A stretch of 23,207 nucleotides of DNA from DATLAN01 sp035527455 (GCA_035527455.1 DATLAN010000061.1:1-23207); one strand, 5' to 3'; positions 1 through 7,671 are shown, numbered from the stretch's first letter. A program made the numbers and translations. Notes: generated from the sequence alone by a model not told the origin.

Positions 1-1199
1 CCGGTGCCGATTGGCTCCAGTTCCGCGGTCCCGGGGCGTCGGGCGTTTCCGAGGACACGGGCCTACCGACGACCTGGAGCGCGACGGAGAACGTCGTCTG
101 GAAGACGGCCATGCCCGGCTTCGGAGCTTCGACTCCGATCACATTGGGCGACAAGATTTTCCTGACTGCCTACAGCGGCTACGGACTCGACTCGGCCGAG
201 CCGGGCGACCAGGCCGACCTGGTGCAACACGTCCTGTGCGTCGATCGGGCCTCCGGCAAGATCCTCTGGGACAAGACGAGCAAGGCCCGGCTGCCGGAAG
301 AAGAACTCGGCAGCATGTTGGCGCTGCACGGCTACGCGTCGAGCACCCCGGCGACCGACGGCAAGACGCTCTACGTCTTCTTCGGCCGCTCGGGCGTGAA
401 GGCGTACAGCCTCGACGGCGAATTGCTTTGGACCACGCTGGTCGGCGACGGCACGGACGGCTGGGGAAGCGCCACCGCGCCGATCCTCGCCGGCGACCTG
501 GTGATCGTCAACGCCAGCGTGGAAAGCCAGTCGGTCGTGGCGCTGAACAAGACGACCGGCGAAGAGGTATGGCGGGCGAAAGACGTTCCCCGGTCGTGGG
601 CCACGCCCGCACTGGTCGACCCGGGCGACGGCAAGCAGGAACTGGTCGTGAGCATGGAGTTCGAGGTGCGGGGTTACGATCCGGCCACCGGCGAGCAGCT
701 CTGGAATTGCACCGCCGTACAGGATTACGTGGTCCCGACCGTGATCGCCCACGACGGCGTGGTCTTCGTCACCGGCGGGCGGAAACCGCTGACCGTGGCC
801 ATCCGCGCCGGCGGCCGGGGCGACGTGACCGACACCCACCTGCTCTGGGAACTGAGAAAGACGTCCAAGGTCCCCACGCCGCTCTACCACAACGGGCTGC
901 TCTACTTCATCGACCATTTGGGAATCGCTTATTGTGTCGACGCGGCGACCGGCGAGGTGATCTACACCGAGCGGCTTTCGGGCACGGGCGTGGTCTACGC
1001 CTCGCAGGTGTTGGCCGACGGCAAGCTCTATTCGGTCAGCCGCACCAACGGGGCGATGGTGTTGGCCGCCGGCAAGGAGTTCAAGGAACTGGCCCGAAAC
1101 GACCTGGGCGACCAGAGCGTCTTCAACGCCACGCCCGTCATCAGCAACGGCCAACTGTTGCTGCGCAGCGACAAGTTCTTGTATTGTATCGGCAAGTAG
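1..1199 (+). CDS. PQQ-binding-like beta-propeller protein, 5' truncated by window edge
   Basis: The frame is open from base 3, so the true start lies upstream of the window; the ATG at 111 is internal. The visible 398 codons begin with DWLQFRGPGASGVS, the usual opening of planctomycete PQQ-like propellers. Blade motifs follow, spaced along the protein: DRASGKILWDK, SLDGELLWTTL, NKTTGEEVWRA, DPATGEQLWNC and DAATGEVIYTE. This is the BamB/PQQ-dehydrogenase-like fold, an eight-bladed propeller in relatives. No catalytic or heme domain is visible, so an enzyme function should not be assumed; such proteins are usually exported. The stop is TAG at 1197-1199, and the palindromic repeat at 1238 follows within 40 bases and may serve as a terminator. 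The fold assignment is firm; the substrate is unknown. Confidence 0.88.
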   Translation, partial: GADWLQFRGPGASGVSEDTGLPTTWSATENVVWKTAMPGFGASTPITLGDKIFLTAYSGYGLDSAEPGDQADLVQHVLCVDRASGKILWDKTSKARLPEEELGSMLALHGYASSTPATDGKTLYVFFGRSGVKAYSLDGELLWTTLVGDGTDGWGSATAPILAGDLVIVNASVESQSVVALNKTTGEEVWRAKDVPRSWATPALVDPGDGKQELVVSMEFEVRGYDPATGEQLWNCTAVQDYVVPTVIAHDGVVFVTGGRKPLTVAIRAGGRGDVTDTHLLWELRKTSKVPTPLYHNGLLYFIDHLGIAYCVDAATGEVIYTERLSGTGVVYASQVLADGKLYSVSRTNGAMVLAAGKEFKELARNDLGDQSVFNATPVISNGQLLLRSDKFLYCIGK

Positions 1200-1237
1200 T
1201 GTTCCGGACAGAAATGAGCTTGAACGTCCTTTGGCGA

Positions 1238-1345
1238 GGGTGGCACGCCCTGAGGAACGAAGGGCGTGATCGGGCAGCTCTTCCACGCCCTTCGTTCCTC
1301 AGGGCGTGCCACCCCTTGAGTTCCTCAGGGCGTGCCACCCCTTGA
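1238..1345. repeat. Palindromic intergenic repeat, copy 1 (plus an extra half arm)
   Basis: A left arm of 31 nt (1238-1268, core GGCACGCCCTGAGGAACG) is the reverse complement of 1284-1314, with a 15-nt loop. A third, partial copy of the right arm (about 1320-1344) follows directly and ends in the same CTTGA as the first right arm. The same palindrome recurs at 4135-4212. It lies just after the propeller gene stop, where the hairpin could terminate or stabilise the transcript, and directly before the retron promoter. Confidence 0.9.
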
Positions 1346-1370
1346 CACATTTCGATTGCTGGGACATCAT
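1342..1370 (+). promoter_or_regulatory. Candidate sigma-70-type promoter of the retron leader
   Basis: TTGACA (1342-1347, perfect -35) is followed by a 17-nt spacer and CATCAT (1365-1370, 4/6 match to TATAAT). The predicted transcript would start near 1377, right at the CTGCCTTG segment that pairs with 1476-1483. That agreement between promoter and RNA fold is the main support; the -10 box itself is mediocre. Confidence 0.5.
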
Positions 1371-1376
1371 TCGAAT

Positions 1377-1524
1377 AACTGCCTTGGGGCGCTCGACCGA
1401 GCGCAGGTCGATGTTTCGTCGACCGGGTCCCGTTGGACTTGCGGCAAAAGCGATAGACAGTAGCACGCTACTGTGCAAGGCAGCCGGGTGTCGCGGGCCG
1501 GCAACGGCTCGCGACGCCTGCTTT
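1377..1524 (+). ncRNA. Candidate retron msr-msd RNA (structured leader of the RT gene)
   Basis: The leader between the candidate promoter and the RT is dense in helices. CTGCCTTG (1379-1386) is exactly complementary to CAAGGCAG (1476-1483), a plausible a1/a2 pair. Inside it are hairpin GCGCTC-GACC-GAGCGC (1389-1404); one base later hairpin GGTCGA-TGTTTCG-TCGACC (1406-1424); a weaker one at 1425-1440 with two G-U pairs; and ACAGTAG-CACG-CTACTGT (1457-1474). Two adjacent msr hairpins, the second with GUUUC in its loop, is the arrangement I recall for retron Ec86. Downstream, 1490-1500 pairs with 1505-1515 around a GCAA loop, extendable to 1485-1520; this could be the msd stem or a separate leader hairpin. 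The 3' end (1483 or about 1524), the branching G and the msd boundaries are not determined. Confidence 0.5.
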
Positions 1525-1555
1525 TCTTTGGAGGTCGCCGGCGGGGAGTTTCGCT

Positions 1556-2476
1556 ATGGGGTTGTTGAATTGGCTGCTGAAAGGCCGCGGCTTCGGCACC
1601 GAGGAGTTGGCACGGCGACTGGGCACGGACCTGCCGCAACTCGAAGACGTGGTGCCGCACTACCGTGAGTTCGGCATCCCGAAACACTCCGGCGGGGTGC
1701 GGCGGATCTTCGCGCCGGCTCCGGACCTCAAGACGTTGCAGCGGCGGATTCTCCGTCGGCTGCTTGCCCGGCTGAGGGCCCATCCGGCGGCGACGGCCTA
1801 TGAGCGGGGCCGATCGATCGTGACCAACGCCCGGGCGCATCAGGCCCAGGCGGTCGTGCTGCGGTTCGACCTGGTGGATTTTTTCCCTTCGACGGGCGAG
1901 GGCCGTTTGCGGCGATACTTTCGCCGGATCGGTTGGAACCGTCCGGCCACGCAGTTGCTGTTGCGATGGTGTACCTATCGCGGCGGCCTGCCGCAGGGCG
2001 CGCCGACCAGCCCCCGGCTGAGCAACCTGGTCAACTACCGGCTCGACGCCCGGCTCTCCGGCATGGCGACCGCGTTGGGAGGAGTCTACACCCGGTACGC
2101 CGACGACATCACGATTTCGTTTGCCGAGGACGATCGGGGCAAAGTCATGTCGGTGCAACGGTACGTTCGCCAGGTGGTCGAGCAGGAAGGTTACCGGCTC
2201 CACCGCCGCAAGAAGCAGAGCGTCCGCCGCCGCCATCAACGCCAGACCGTCACCGGGCTGGTGGTCAACGATCGGGTGAATCTGCCGCGCGAAGTCCGCC
2301 GGTGGCTGAGGGCCGTGGAGCACCGCACCCAGAGCGGGTCGGTCCTTTCGCTGCGCGACTACAAGCCGCTGGAGCGCCGCAGCCGCAAGAGCCCCACGCT
2401 CACGCCCGCCCAGTTGGAAGGCTGGCTGGCGCTGCAATCGATGGTCGATCGGCAGGGGCGGGACCGTTTAGTTTAG
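1556..2476 (+). CDS. Retron-type reverse transcriptase
   Basis: A 306-aa RNA-directed DNA polymerase. The RT signatures are in order: LQRRIL region near 61-66, catalytic Asp105 in RFDLVDFF, GLPQGAPTSPRLSN (144-157) and YADD (181-184; Asp183 and Asp184 are the other catalytic acids). Two retron-specific marks are present: NARAH at 91-95 (the NAxxH motif) and VTGLVVN at 232-238 (the VTG motif), followed by a basic thumb region. Length matches retron RTs. There is no maturase or endonuclease domain as in group II introns, and no fused effector. The ATG at 1556 follows GGGGAG (1543-1548) by 7 nt. The stop TAG (2474-2476) lies inside the palindromic repeat that starts at 2471. In retrons the RT copies part of the upstream RNA into branched msDNA, usually for phage defence; no partner effector is adjacent here. 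Confidence 0.9.
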   Translation: MGLLNWLLKGRGFGTEELARRLGTDLPQLEDVVPHYREFGIPKHSGGVRRIFAPAPDLKTLQRRILRRLLARLRAHPAATAYERGRSIVTNARAHQAQAVVLRFDLVDFFPSTGEGRLRRYFRRIGWNRPATQLLLRWCTYRGGLPQGAPTSPRLSNLVNYRLDARLSGMATALGGVYTRYADDITISFAEDDRGKVMSVQRYVRQVVEQEGYRLHRRKKQSVRRRHQRQTVTGLVVNDRVNLPREVRRWLRAVEHRTQSGSVLSLRDYKPLERRSRKSPTLTPAQLEGWLALQSMVDRQGRDRLV

Positions 2477-2551
2477 CGGGCGGGCTTGCCCGCCGTTGAA
2501 GTATCCGGCTTTTCCCGCCGGACTAACGGCGGGCACGCCCGCCCGCTAAAC
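2471..2551. repeat. REP-like palindrome, paired copies (GTTTAGCGGG family)
   Basis: The 27-nt arm at 2471-2497 is the reverse complement of 2525-2551 with one mismatch, and each arm is itself a hairpin (GGCGGGC-TT-GCCCGCC). Single copies of the same arm occur at 19378 and 20983. The left arm supplies the stop codon of the reverse transcriptase. It may act as a terminator or as a transcript-stabilising REP between the RT and the sulfatase. Confidence 0.9.
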
Positions 2552-2703
2552 GTTCCTCGAAATACTGTGCGAAACGCGGTTCGCCGGGAGTGATACCGCC
2601 TGCTTGCATCCCCCGCCACGGCGAGTTAACATGCTGGAATGTTGCGGTCGTACGGGCCGCCCGCGTCTTTCCCCAAAGTCGTCCGTCCCATGGAGCCGTC
2701 ATC

Positions 2704-4098
2704 ATGCTGCGATCCGTCGTTCGTTCCCTTGTTTTGCCGATGGTCGGGTTCGTCGCCTTCTCCTGCATCGCCGCGCCAGCATCCGCCCAAGGCGCCGAAA
2801 AGCCCAACGTGCTGTTCATCGCCGTCGATGATCTGAACGACTGGACGACCTTCCTGGGCGGATACCCGGGCGTGAAGACGCCGAACCTCGATCGGCTGGC
2901 ACGGCGGGGGACCTTCTTCACCAAGGCCTATTGCTCGGCGCCGGCGTGCAATCCCTCGCGGGCGAGCCTGCTCTGCGGCGTCCGGCCGTCGACCTCGGGC
3001 GTGTACTACAATTCGAATCCCTGGCGGCCGAAAATGCCCGACGCCGTTACCCTGCCGCAGCACTTCATGGCCGGTGGGTACAAGGTCCACGGGGCGGGCA
3101 AGATCTTCCACGGAGGGTTCAAGGACCCGCAGTCCTGGCAGGTCTATTTCGATCGGCCCGGCGATCCGATGCCCAAGACCAGACCGGCCAACGGCATCCC
3201 CAACACGGCCCATTTCGATTGGGGGCCGATCGAAGAGGACGACGATGCCATGGGCGACACGCAGGTGACGAACTTCGGCGTCGAGTTTCTCGGCCAAGCG
3301 CACGACAAGCCGTTCTTCCTGGCCGTCGGGCTGTTCCGCCCGCACCTGCCCTGGTACGTGCCGCGGAAGTACTTCGACGGGTATCCGCTGGGCGACGTCG
3401 TCCTGCCCGAGGTCAAAGAGGACGACCTGGACGACGTGCCGCCGATCGGCCGCCGCATGGCCGGGCCCGAGGGCGACCACGCCAAGGTGCTCGAGTACAA
3501 GCAGTGGGAAAAGGCCGTGCAGGGCTACCTGGCCTCGATCACCTACACCGACGGACAGATCGGCCGGCTGCTGGACGCGCTGGACAAGAGCCCCTACGCC
3601 CGCAACACGATCATCGTGCTCTGGACCGATCACGGCTGGCACCTGGGCGAGAAGCTGCACTGGCGGAAGTTCACCCTCTGGGAAGAGGCCGGGCGGGTGC
3701 CGATGATCTTCGTCGTGCCCGGGCTGACCGAGCCGGAGACCCGCTGCGAGCGGACCGTCAGCCTGCTGGACATCTATCCGACGCTGGCCGATCTGTGCGG
3801 ATTGCCGGTCGGCGAGCATTTGGAGGGCAAGAGTCTCAAGCCGCTGTTGGAGGACCCGGCGGCGGAGTGGGACCGGCCGGTGGTGACCACGCACGGACGC
3901 CAGAACCATTCGGTCCGGTCCGAGCGTTGGCGCTACATCCGCTACAGCGACGGGACCGAAGAGCTTTACGATCACCAGAACGATCCGATGGAATGGACCA
4001 ACCTGGCCGGCGACCCGAAAGCGGCCGCCGTGAAGGAGAAGCTGGCCGGTTCGCTGCCGAAGGTCAACGTTGAAGAAGGACGACGGAAGGGAAAATAG
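2704..4098 (+). CDS. Secreted sulfatase, iduronate-2-sulfatase-like
   Basis: A 464-aa type I sulfatase that hydrolyses sulfate esters after maturation of an active-site cysteine to formylglycine. The start at 2704 has GGAG 8 nt upstream and opens a Sec signal peptide (hydrophobic core at 8-23, ending APASAQG near 30); an in-frame ATG at 2590 would bury the signal. IAVDDLNDW (39-47) gives the metal-binding Asp42/Asp43. ACNPSRASLLCG (81-92) is the sulfatase signature with Cys82. GKIFHGGF, LFRPHLPW and TDHGWHLGE (Asp309/His310) match the iduronate-sulfatase-like branch. Maturation needs a formylglycine-generating enzyme, which is not in this window. Planctomycetes carry many such enzymes for sulfated algal polysaccharides; the actual substrate cannot be read from the sequence. 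Confidence 0.93.
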   Translation: MLRSVVRSLVLPMVGFVAFSCIAAPASAQGAEKPNVLFIAVDDLNDWTTFLGGYPGVKTPNLDRLARRGTFFTKAYCSAPACNPSRASLLCGVRPSTSGVYYNSNPWRPKMPDAVTLPQHFMAGGYKVHGAGKIFHGGFKDPQSWQVYFDRPGDPMPKTRPANGIPNTAHFDWGPIEEDDDAMGDTQVTNFGVEFLGQAHDKPFFLAVGLFRPHLPWYVPRKYFDGYPLGDVVLPEVKEDDLDDVPPIGRRMAGPEGDHAKVLEYKQWEKAVQGYLASITYTDGQIGRLLDALDKSPYARNTIIVLWTDHGWHLGEKLHWRKFTLWEEAGRVPMIFVVPGLTEPETRCERTVSLLDIYPTLADLCGLPVGEHLEGKSLKPLLEDPAAEWDRPVVTTHGRQNHSVRSERWRYIRYSDGTEELYDHQNDPMEWTNLAGDPKAAAVKEKLAGSLPKVNVEEGRRKGK

Positions 4099-4110
4099 CA
4101 CCAAACGGTT

Positions 4111-4143
4111 CTTGACATCGTTGCCGTAAGCTCTGGGGTGGCA
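4111..4143 (+). repeat. Repeat leader module, copy 1
   Basis: A 33-nt segment running from CTTGACATCG to CTCTGGGGTGGCA matches the minus strand of 14003-14035 at 29 of 33 positions. Here it leads into the GGCACGCCCTGAGG palindrome; at the other site it leads into an unrelated palindrome. It begins with TTGACA but no convincing -10 box follows. Confidence 0.7.
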
Positions 4144-4212
4144 CGCCCTGAGGAACGAAGGGCGTGGTATGTCGGCCATACACGCCCTTCGTTCCTCAGG
4201 GCGTGCCACCCA
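4135..4212. repeat. Palindromic intergenic repeat, copy 2
   Basis: The same palindrome as at 1238-1314: the left arm (4135-4166) is the reverse complement of the right arm (4181-4212, allowing a mismatch at the end). The inner part continues the stem with a one-base bulge (TATG against CATA). The loop sequence differs from copy 1 while the arms are conserved. It lies between the sulfatase stop and the start of the next gene, where it can form a long hairpin in either transcript. Confidence 0.9.
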
Positions 4213-4277
4213 CCATAACATCACAGACTCAATGGCAAACTGCCGAAAAACCGTTTGGTGATAGGGAGCGTCCCGCA

Positions 4278-7200
4278 ATGGCCCTTTGCCGTCATCCCGT
4301 CTTCAATCTGCAATTTACAATACCCAATTTGCAGTTTGCAATTCTCCTCTCCCTCGTCGTTGGTTCCTCGCTGCCCACATCCCCTGGCGTCGCCGACGAG
4401 CAAAAGCAGGAACGATACTCGGCCGTCCTGACCGACGGCCGGCGCATCTCCGGTGATGAGGTGACCGACTGGGGACGCCCGGACGGATCGCCGCGGCTGG
4501 CCAACCAGCCGCTTCTGCAATCCCCCACGCCGGTCCGGTGGCTGCTGGACAACGCGCTGCCCGCGAGCCAAACGCCCGACGCCTTCGTGGAATTCTGGAA
4601 TGCCGATCGTTTGCCCGGTACGGTCGTCGAAACGTGCGTCTTTGGAACCGACGCCTCGGACGTGATGCTGCCGGACCACCTGGTGGTCGAACCGCAGATC
4701 GAGCTGCTGGACAGGCAGCGAAAGGCGTTGCCCTACGTGCGTGTGGTCCTCGGCATGGTGCGGCGGATCGTGTGGGAGCCGGCGGCCGACGATCGCTACC
4801 GGCCGGCGACGGTCTTCTTCCGCGACGGACGCCGGCTGGAGTTCCGCCGGCACCGCTTCCTGGACGCTGGACTGAGCCTGCTGACCGAGTCGGGAGTCCA
4901 GTCGGTCGGCTTCGATGAAATCGCCGAGTTCCACGCACCGCGGATCGACCCGTGGGAAGCCTATTACGACGAGGTCGCGGTGCTCAGTCCCCAGTTGGAA
5001 GAACGGCTGTTCCAACTCGAGACGACCACCGGGCTGATCGCCACCGCATCGGCCCCGCGGTTCGAGGTCGCGTCGTACAGCGACGCCGGGCAGCCCGACC
5101 GTTGGTGGCACCTGATCCAGCCGGCCTGGAGCCTGGACGCGCTGGCCGTGAATTATCGCGAGATTCGCTTGCGGCGGTATTTCGCGGCGGATGAAGTCCC
5201 GCTTTGGCGCATCGAGCCGATCCACGCCGTCAATCGTTCGGCACTGCACGCCGACTGGCGACGGCAGACCAACCGCAGCGTCGTCGGCCGGCCGCTGGAA
5301 AGCGGGCCGCAAGGATACGGCTGGGGGTTCGGCGTCCACGGGCTTTGCGAGTTGACGTTCCCCCTGCCGCCGATCGTGCAGCGTTTCCGCACGCAGTTGA
5401 AACTCGACGCGAGCGCCGGCAGCGGCGGTTGCGTTCGGGCGTCCGTGTTCGCCGGGGTCTTGCGCCCGGGGGAAGACGCCGGTGCCCAGCGCAGCCGCCA
5501 GCGATTGTACCAGAGCAGCCTGCTGATCGGATCGAAGGACCTTCTCGATACGGGCAATCTCCAACTGAAACGGATCGGTCCGGACGATACGGCCTTGTTG
5601 ACCCTGGCGGTGGATCCGGTCTACAACGGCCATCCTAAGGACGCCGACCCGTTGGATATCCGGGACATGCTCAACTGGTTGGAGCCGACCGTGCTGTTGG
5701 ATCGAGCGGCTTTGGCCGAGGCGGTCCGTCGGCGGCAGGCGGAGGCGATTTGGGCGTGGCAAGGTTGGACGCTGGAGGATCCCGATCGCCGGGCGTTTCG
5801 CCTGCACAGCCTGTGGGAAGCGATGCCGGGACAGGGAGCCGGCTTCCGGTTCGCCGTCGCCAGCGACGGGCCGCTGGTCCTCTCGCGGAGTGTCCGCGTC
5901 GGTTCCCGGCAGAAATGGCTGATCCTGTCGGCCGGCCGCCCTGCGGAAGAGACGCCCGGTTCGATCGTCGAGGTGCGCATCGACGGAGAACCGGCGGCGG
6001 AATACGAGGTGCCCGTCCGCACGCCCGGACGTAAAGAACCGTCGCCCTTGGTCGTTCCGCTGGAGGCGCTGGCGGGGCAGTCCGTCCGATTTCAGATCGT
6101 GCAACGGCCGATCGACGCCAACGCGAAGGGTGCGGCGGTCGATTGGCGGGCGATCACCTTTGCCGACCGGTTGCCGATGTTGAGCGAGGTGTTCGAGGAC
6201 GGGGCCGCGTGGGAACTGCTGCCGGATGAGGGCGAGGAAGTTGCCGAAGCCGAACTGCAGAACGAAGACGCCTATTCCGGCACCGGCTGCCTGCGGATCA
6301 CGCCCGGCGGCCGCTGCCGGATCGAGCTGGCCGACGGCCCCGCGGCGATCCGCGAGCGTCCCCGGTGGGGCGAGTACCGCTATCTCCGCTTCGCGTTTCG
6401 CAAACGCGGCCAGGGACAGGTCCGGATCGAACTCGGCCACGACGGCGAACAAGACCGCAAGCTGCAGTACTTCGCCGGGCGGGGCGACCCGGGCGACGAG
6501 TCGGCCAAACGCGTTTGGATCTGGTCCACGCATGCCGATCTGCCCGACGCGTGGATCGTCGAAACGTGCGACCTGCACGGCGACTTCAACCGCTTCAGCG
6601 GGAACGTCACCAGCGTGACACTCTCTTGTACCGGAGGCGACGAGGTGCTGTTCGACCACGTCTACCTCGCCCGGACGATCGAGGACCTCGAACGGGTCCA
6701 GGTCGATCGCGTGGCCACACCGGACCAGGCCGCTCGGGCGGCGCGTGCCGACATGGTCCAACCGTCGCTGGAGAAGGCCTTTCCAGCCACCGTGTTGCTT
6801 CGCGGCAACGGCCGGACGTTCAGCGGCGTGATCGTCAGCCCGGAGGGCCACGTGCTCACCGCCGGTCATTGCGCGATGGGTCCCAGCGACGAGGTCACCG
6901 TGACGTTGCACGACGGCCGCTCATTGGCGGGGAAACGGCTGGGTGTGGATCGGGCCAACAATACGGCCATGGTCAAGATCCTCGACGAAGGCGAATACCC
7001 TTTTCTCAAAATCGCCGATTCGGGGTACGACCTGCTGCGGGAGCTGCTCCTCGGCGTGGCCCATCAGGTGGACTTCGAGCCGGGCCGGCGGCCGCTGGCC
7101 CATTTGACGTGGACTACCGGAGAGGTCGACGGTCTGCTCTGGACGAACTTCGGCGAACCGATCGTCGGCTCCGGCGGGCCGCTGCTGATCGCCACCAACG

Positions 7201-7601
7201 CCTCGCCCGGCGAAGGACGGCTCGTCGGCGTACACGGCCGTTCGCAATGGGGCAAATTCCTCTACACGCCGATCGCAAAGTACCAGGAACACTGGGACCG
7301 GCTCGAGAAAGGCGACGTCTGGGGCCAATGGGCTCCCGGCACCGGGCCGCTGCTGGGCATCTTCACCGCCGAGGAACCGAACGTCTGCAAGATCAGCCAG
7401 CTCGTGCCCGAAGGCCCGGCGGAAAAGGCCGGTCTGCGCGTGGGCGACGTGATCCAATCGATCGATGGGCAACCCGTCGCCGACAGCGACTCGCTCGCGC
7501 CGGTGCTCGCCGCGAAAGATCCCGGTCAGGAAGTCCAAGTGAAGATCGATCGCGACGGAAAAGCACTCGATGTTCAACTCGTGTTGGGCGCAAGCAGATG
7601 A
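4278..7601 (+). CDS. Large secreted protein: NPCBM-like region, trypsin-like protease domain, PDZ domain
   Basis: The ATG at 4278 has GGGAG (4264-4268) 9 nt upstream; an in-frame ATG at 4164 lies inside the palindrome and is unlikely. The 1107-aa product starts with an export signal (about 1-36). A region of unknown function follows to about 330. About 332-470 resembles NPCBM-type carbohydrate-binding modules of planctomycete proteins (GYGWGFGVHGLCELTFPLP). From about 835 a trypsin/DegP-like domain carries the His motif LTAGHC (His864) and the Ser motif GSGGPL (Ser965). At the position of the catalytic Asp there is NNTAMVKI (Asn894/Asn895), so the triad looks altered. A PDZ domain fills about 1020-1105 (GPAEKAGLRVGDVIQSIDG). 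It is probably an extracytoplasmic, surface- or glycan-associated protein; proteolytic activity is uncertain. Confidence 0.85.
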   Translation: MALCRHPVFNLQFTIPNLQFAILLSLVVGSSLPTSPGVADEQKQERYSAVLTDGRRISGDEVTDWGRPDGSPRLANQPLLQSPTPVRWLLDNALPASQTPDAFVEFWNADRLPGTVVETCVFGTDASDVMLPDHLVVEPQIELLDRQRKALPYVRVVLGMVRRIVWEPAADDRYRPATVFFRDGRRLEFRRHRFLDAGLSLLTESGVQSVGFDEIAEFHAPRIDPWEAYYDEVAVLSPQLEERLFQLETTTGLIATASAPRFEVASYSDAGQPDRWWHLIQPAWSLDALAVNYREIRLRRYFAADEVPLWRIEPIHAVNRSALHADWRRQTNRSVVGRPLESGPQGYGWGFGVHGLCELTFPLPPIVQRFRTQLKLDASAGSGGCVRASVFAGVLRPGEDAGAQRSRQRLYQSSLLIGSKDLLDTGNLQLKRIGPDDTALLTLAVDPVYNGHPKDADPLDIRDMLNWLEPTVLLDRAALAEAVRRRQAEAIWAWQGWTLEDPDRRAFRLHSLWEAMPGQGAGFRFAVASDGPLVLSRSVRVGSRQKWLILSAGRPAEETPGSIVEVRIDGEPAAEYEVPVRTPGRKEPSPLVVPLEALAGQSVRFQIVQRPIDANAKGAAVDWRAITFADRLPMLSEVFEDGAAWELLPDEGEEVAEAELQNEDAYSGTGCLRITPGGRCRIELADGPAAIRERPRWGEYRYLRFAFRKRGQGQVRIELGHDGEQDRKLQYFAGRGDPGDESAKRVWIWSTHADLPDAWIVETCDLHGDFNRFSGNVTSVTLSCTGGDEVLFDHVYLARTIEDLERVQVDRVATPDQAARAARADMVQPSLEKAFPATVLLRGNGRTFSGVIVSPEGHVLTAGHCAMGPSDEVTVTLHDGRSLAGKRLGVDRANNTAMVKILDEGEYPFLKIADSGYDLLRELLLGVAHQVDFEPGRRPLAHLTWTTGEVDGLLWTNFGEPIVGSGGPLLIATNASPGEGRLVGVHGRSQWGKFLYTPIAKYQEHWDRLEKGDVWGQWAPGTGPLLGIFTAEEPNVCKISQLVPEGPAEKAGLRVGDVIQSIDGQPVADSDSLAPVLAAKDPGQEVQVKIDRDGKALDVQLVLGASR
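4303..4343 (+). repeat. AT-rich internal repeat inside a signal peptide
   Basis: Within GC-rich coding sequence, an AT-rich stretch repeats the words CAATTTACAAT and CAATTTGCAGTTTGCAATT. In frame it encodes FNLQFTIPNLQFAI, the first half of the hydrophobic segment of the export signal. From memory, similar NLQFAI-encoding repeats are scattered in planctomycete genomes, so this may be a captured intergenic repeat. Confidence 0.45.
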
Positions 7602-7611
7602 CGCTGCCGCA

Positions 7612-7671
7612 AAAAGGGGTCAGAACGGTCAGAACGATTTTCTACGCAACAAGAAAGTTCCGACCCCTTTT
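7612..7671. repeat. Inverted repeat between convergent genes (AAAAGGGGTC family)
   Basis: AAAAGGGGTCAGAAC (7612-7626) pairs with GTTCCGACCCCTTTT (7657-7671) with one mismatch. It lies between the 3' ends of two convergent genes and can act as a bidirectional terminator. The minus-strand SDR gene runs through the right arm and stops in the loop, so its last residues come from this element. A related AAAAGGGGAC-type element lies at 8957-9045. Confidence 0.8.

Noticed and set aside
1556..2476. RT as part of a group II intron or a diversity-generating retroelement
   Set aside because: No maturase, endonuclease or intron RNA domains V/VI are visible, and no template/variable repeat pair was seen. 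The motif GLPQGAPTSPRLSN together with NAxxH and VTG fits retrons rather than the SQ-type motif of diversity-generating RTs.
2604..2632. Promoter TTGCAT-N17-TAACAT before the sulfatase
   Set aside because: Only 3/6 and 4/6 matches; not better than expected by chance.
2590..2703. Upstream ATG at 2590 as start of the sulfatase
   Set aside because: It would place 38 non-hydrophobic residues before a good signal peptide; the ATG at 2704 has GGAG at proper distance.
4164..4277. Upstream ATG at 4164 as start of the protease protein
   Set aside because: It lies within the loop and arm of the palindromic repeat; the ATG at 4278 has a GGGAG site and begins the export signal.
4221..6911. An 896-codon minus-strand open frame opposite the NPCBM-like/protease gene
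   Set aside because: Low-complexity translation with no motif; the plus strand has protease, PDZ and signal peptide features. The same reasoning removed the long antisense frames opposite the propeller (63-1286), sulfatase (2626-4278), oxidoreductase (12624-13976) and PhnD-PQQ (14038-16014) genes.
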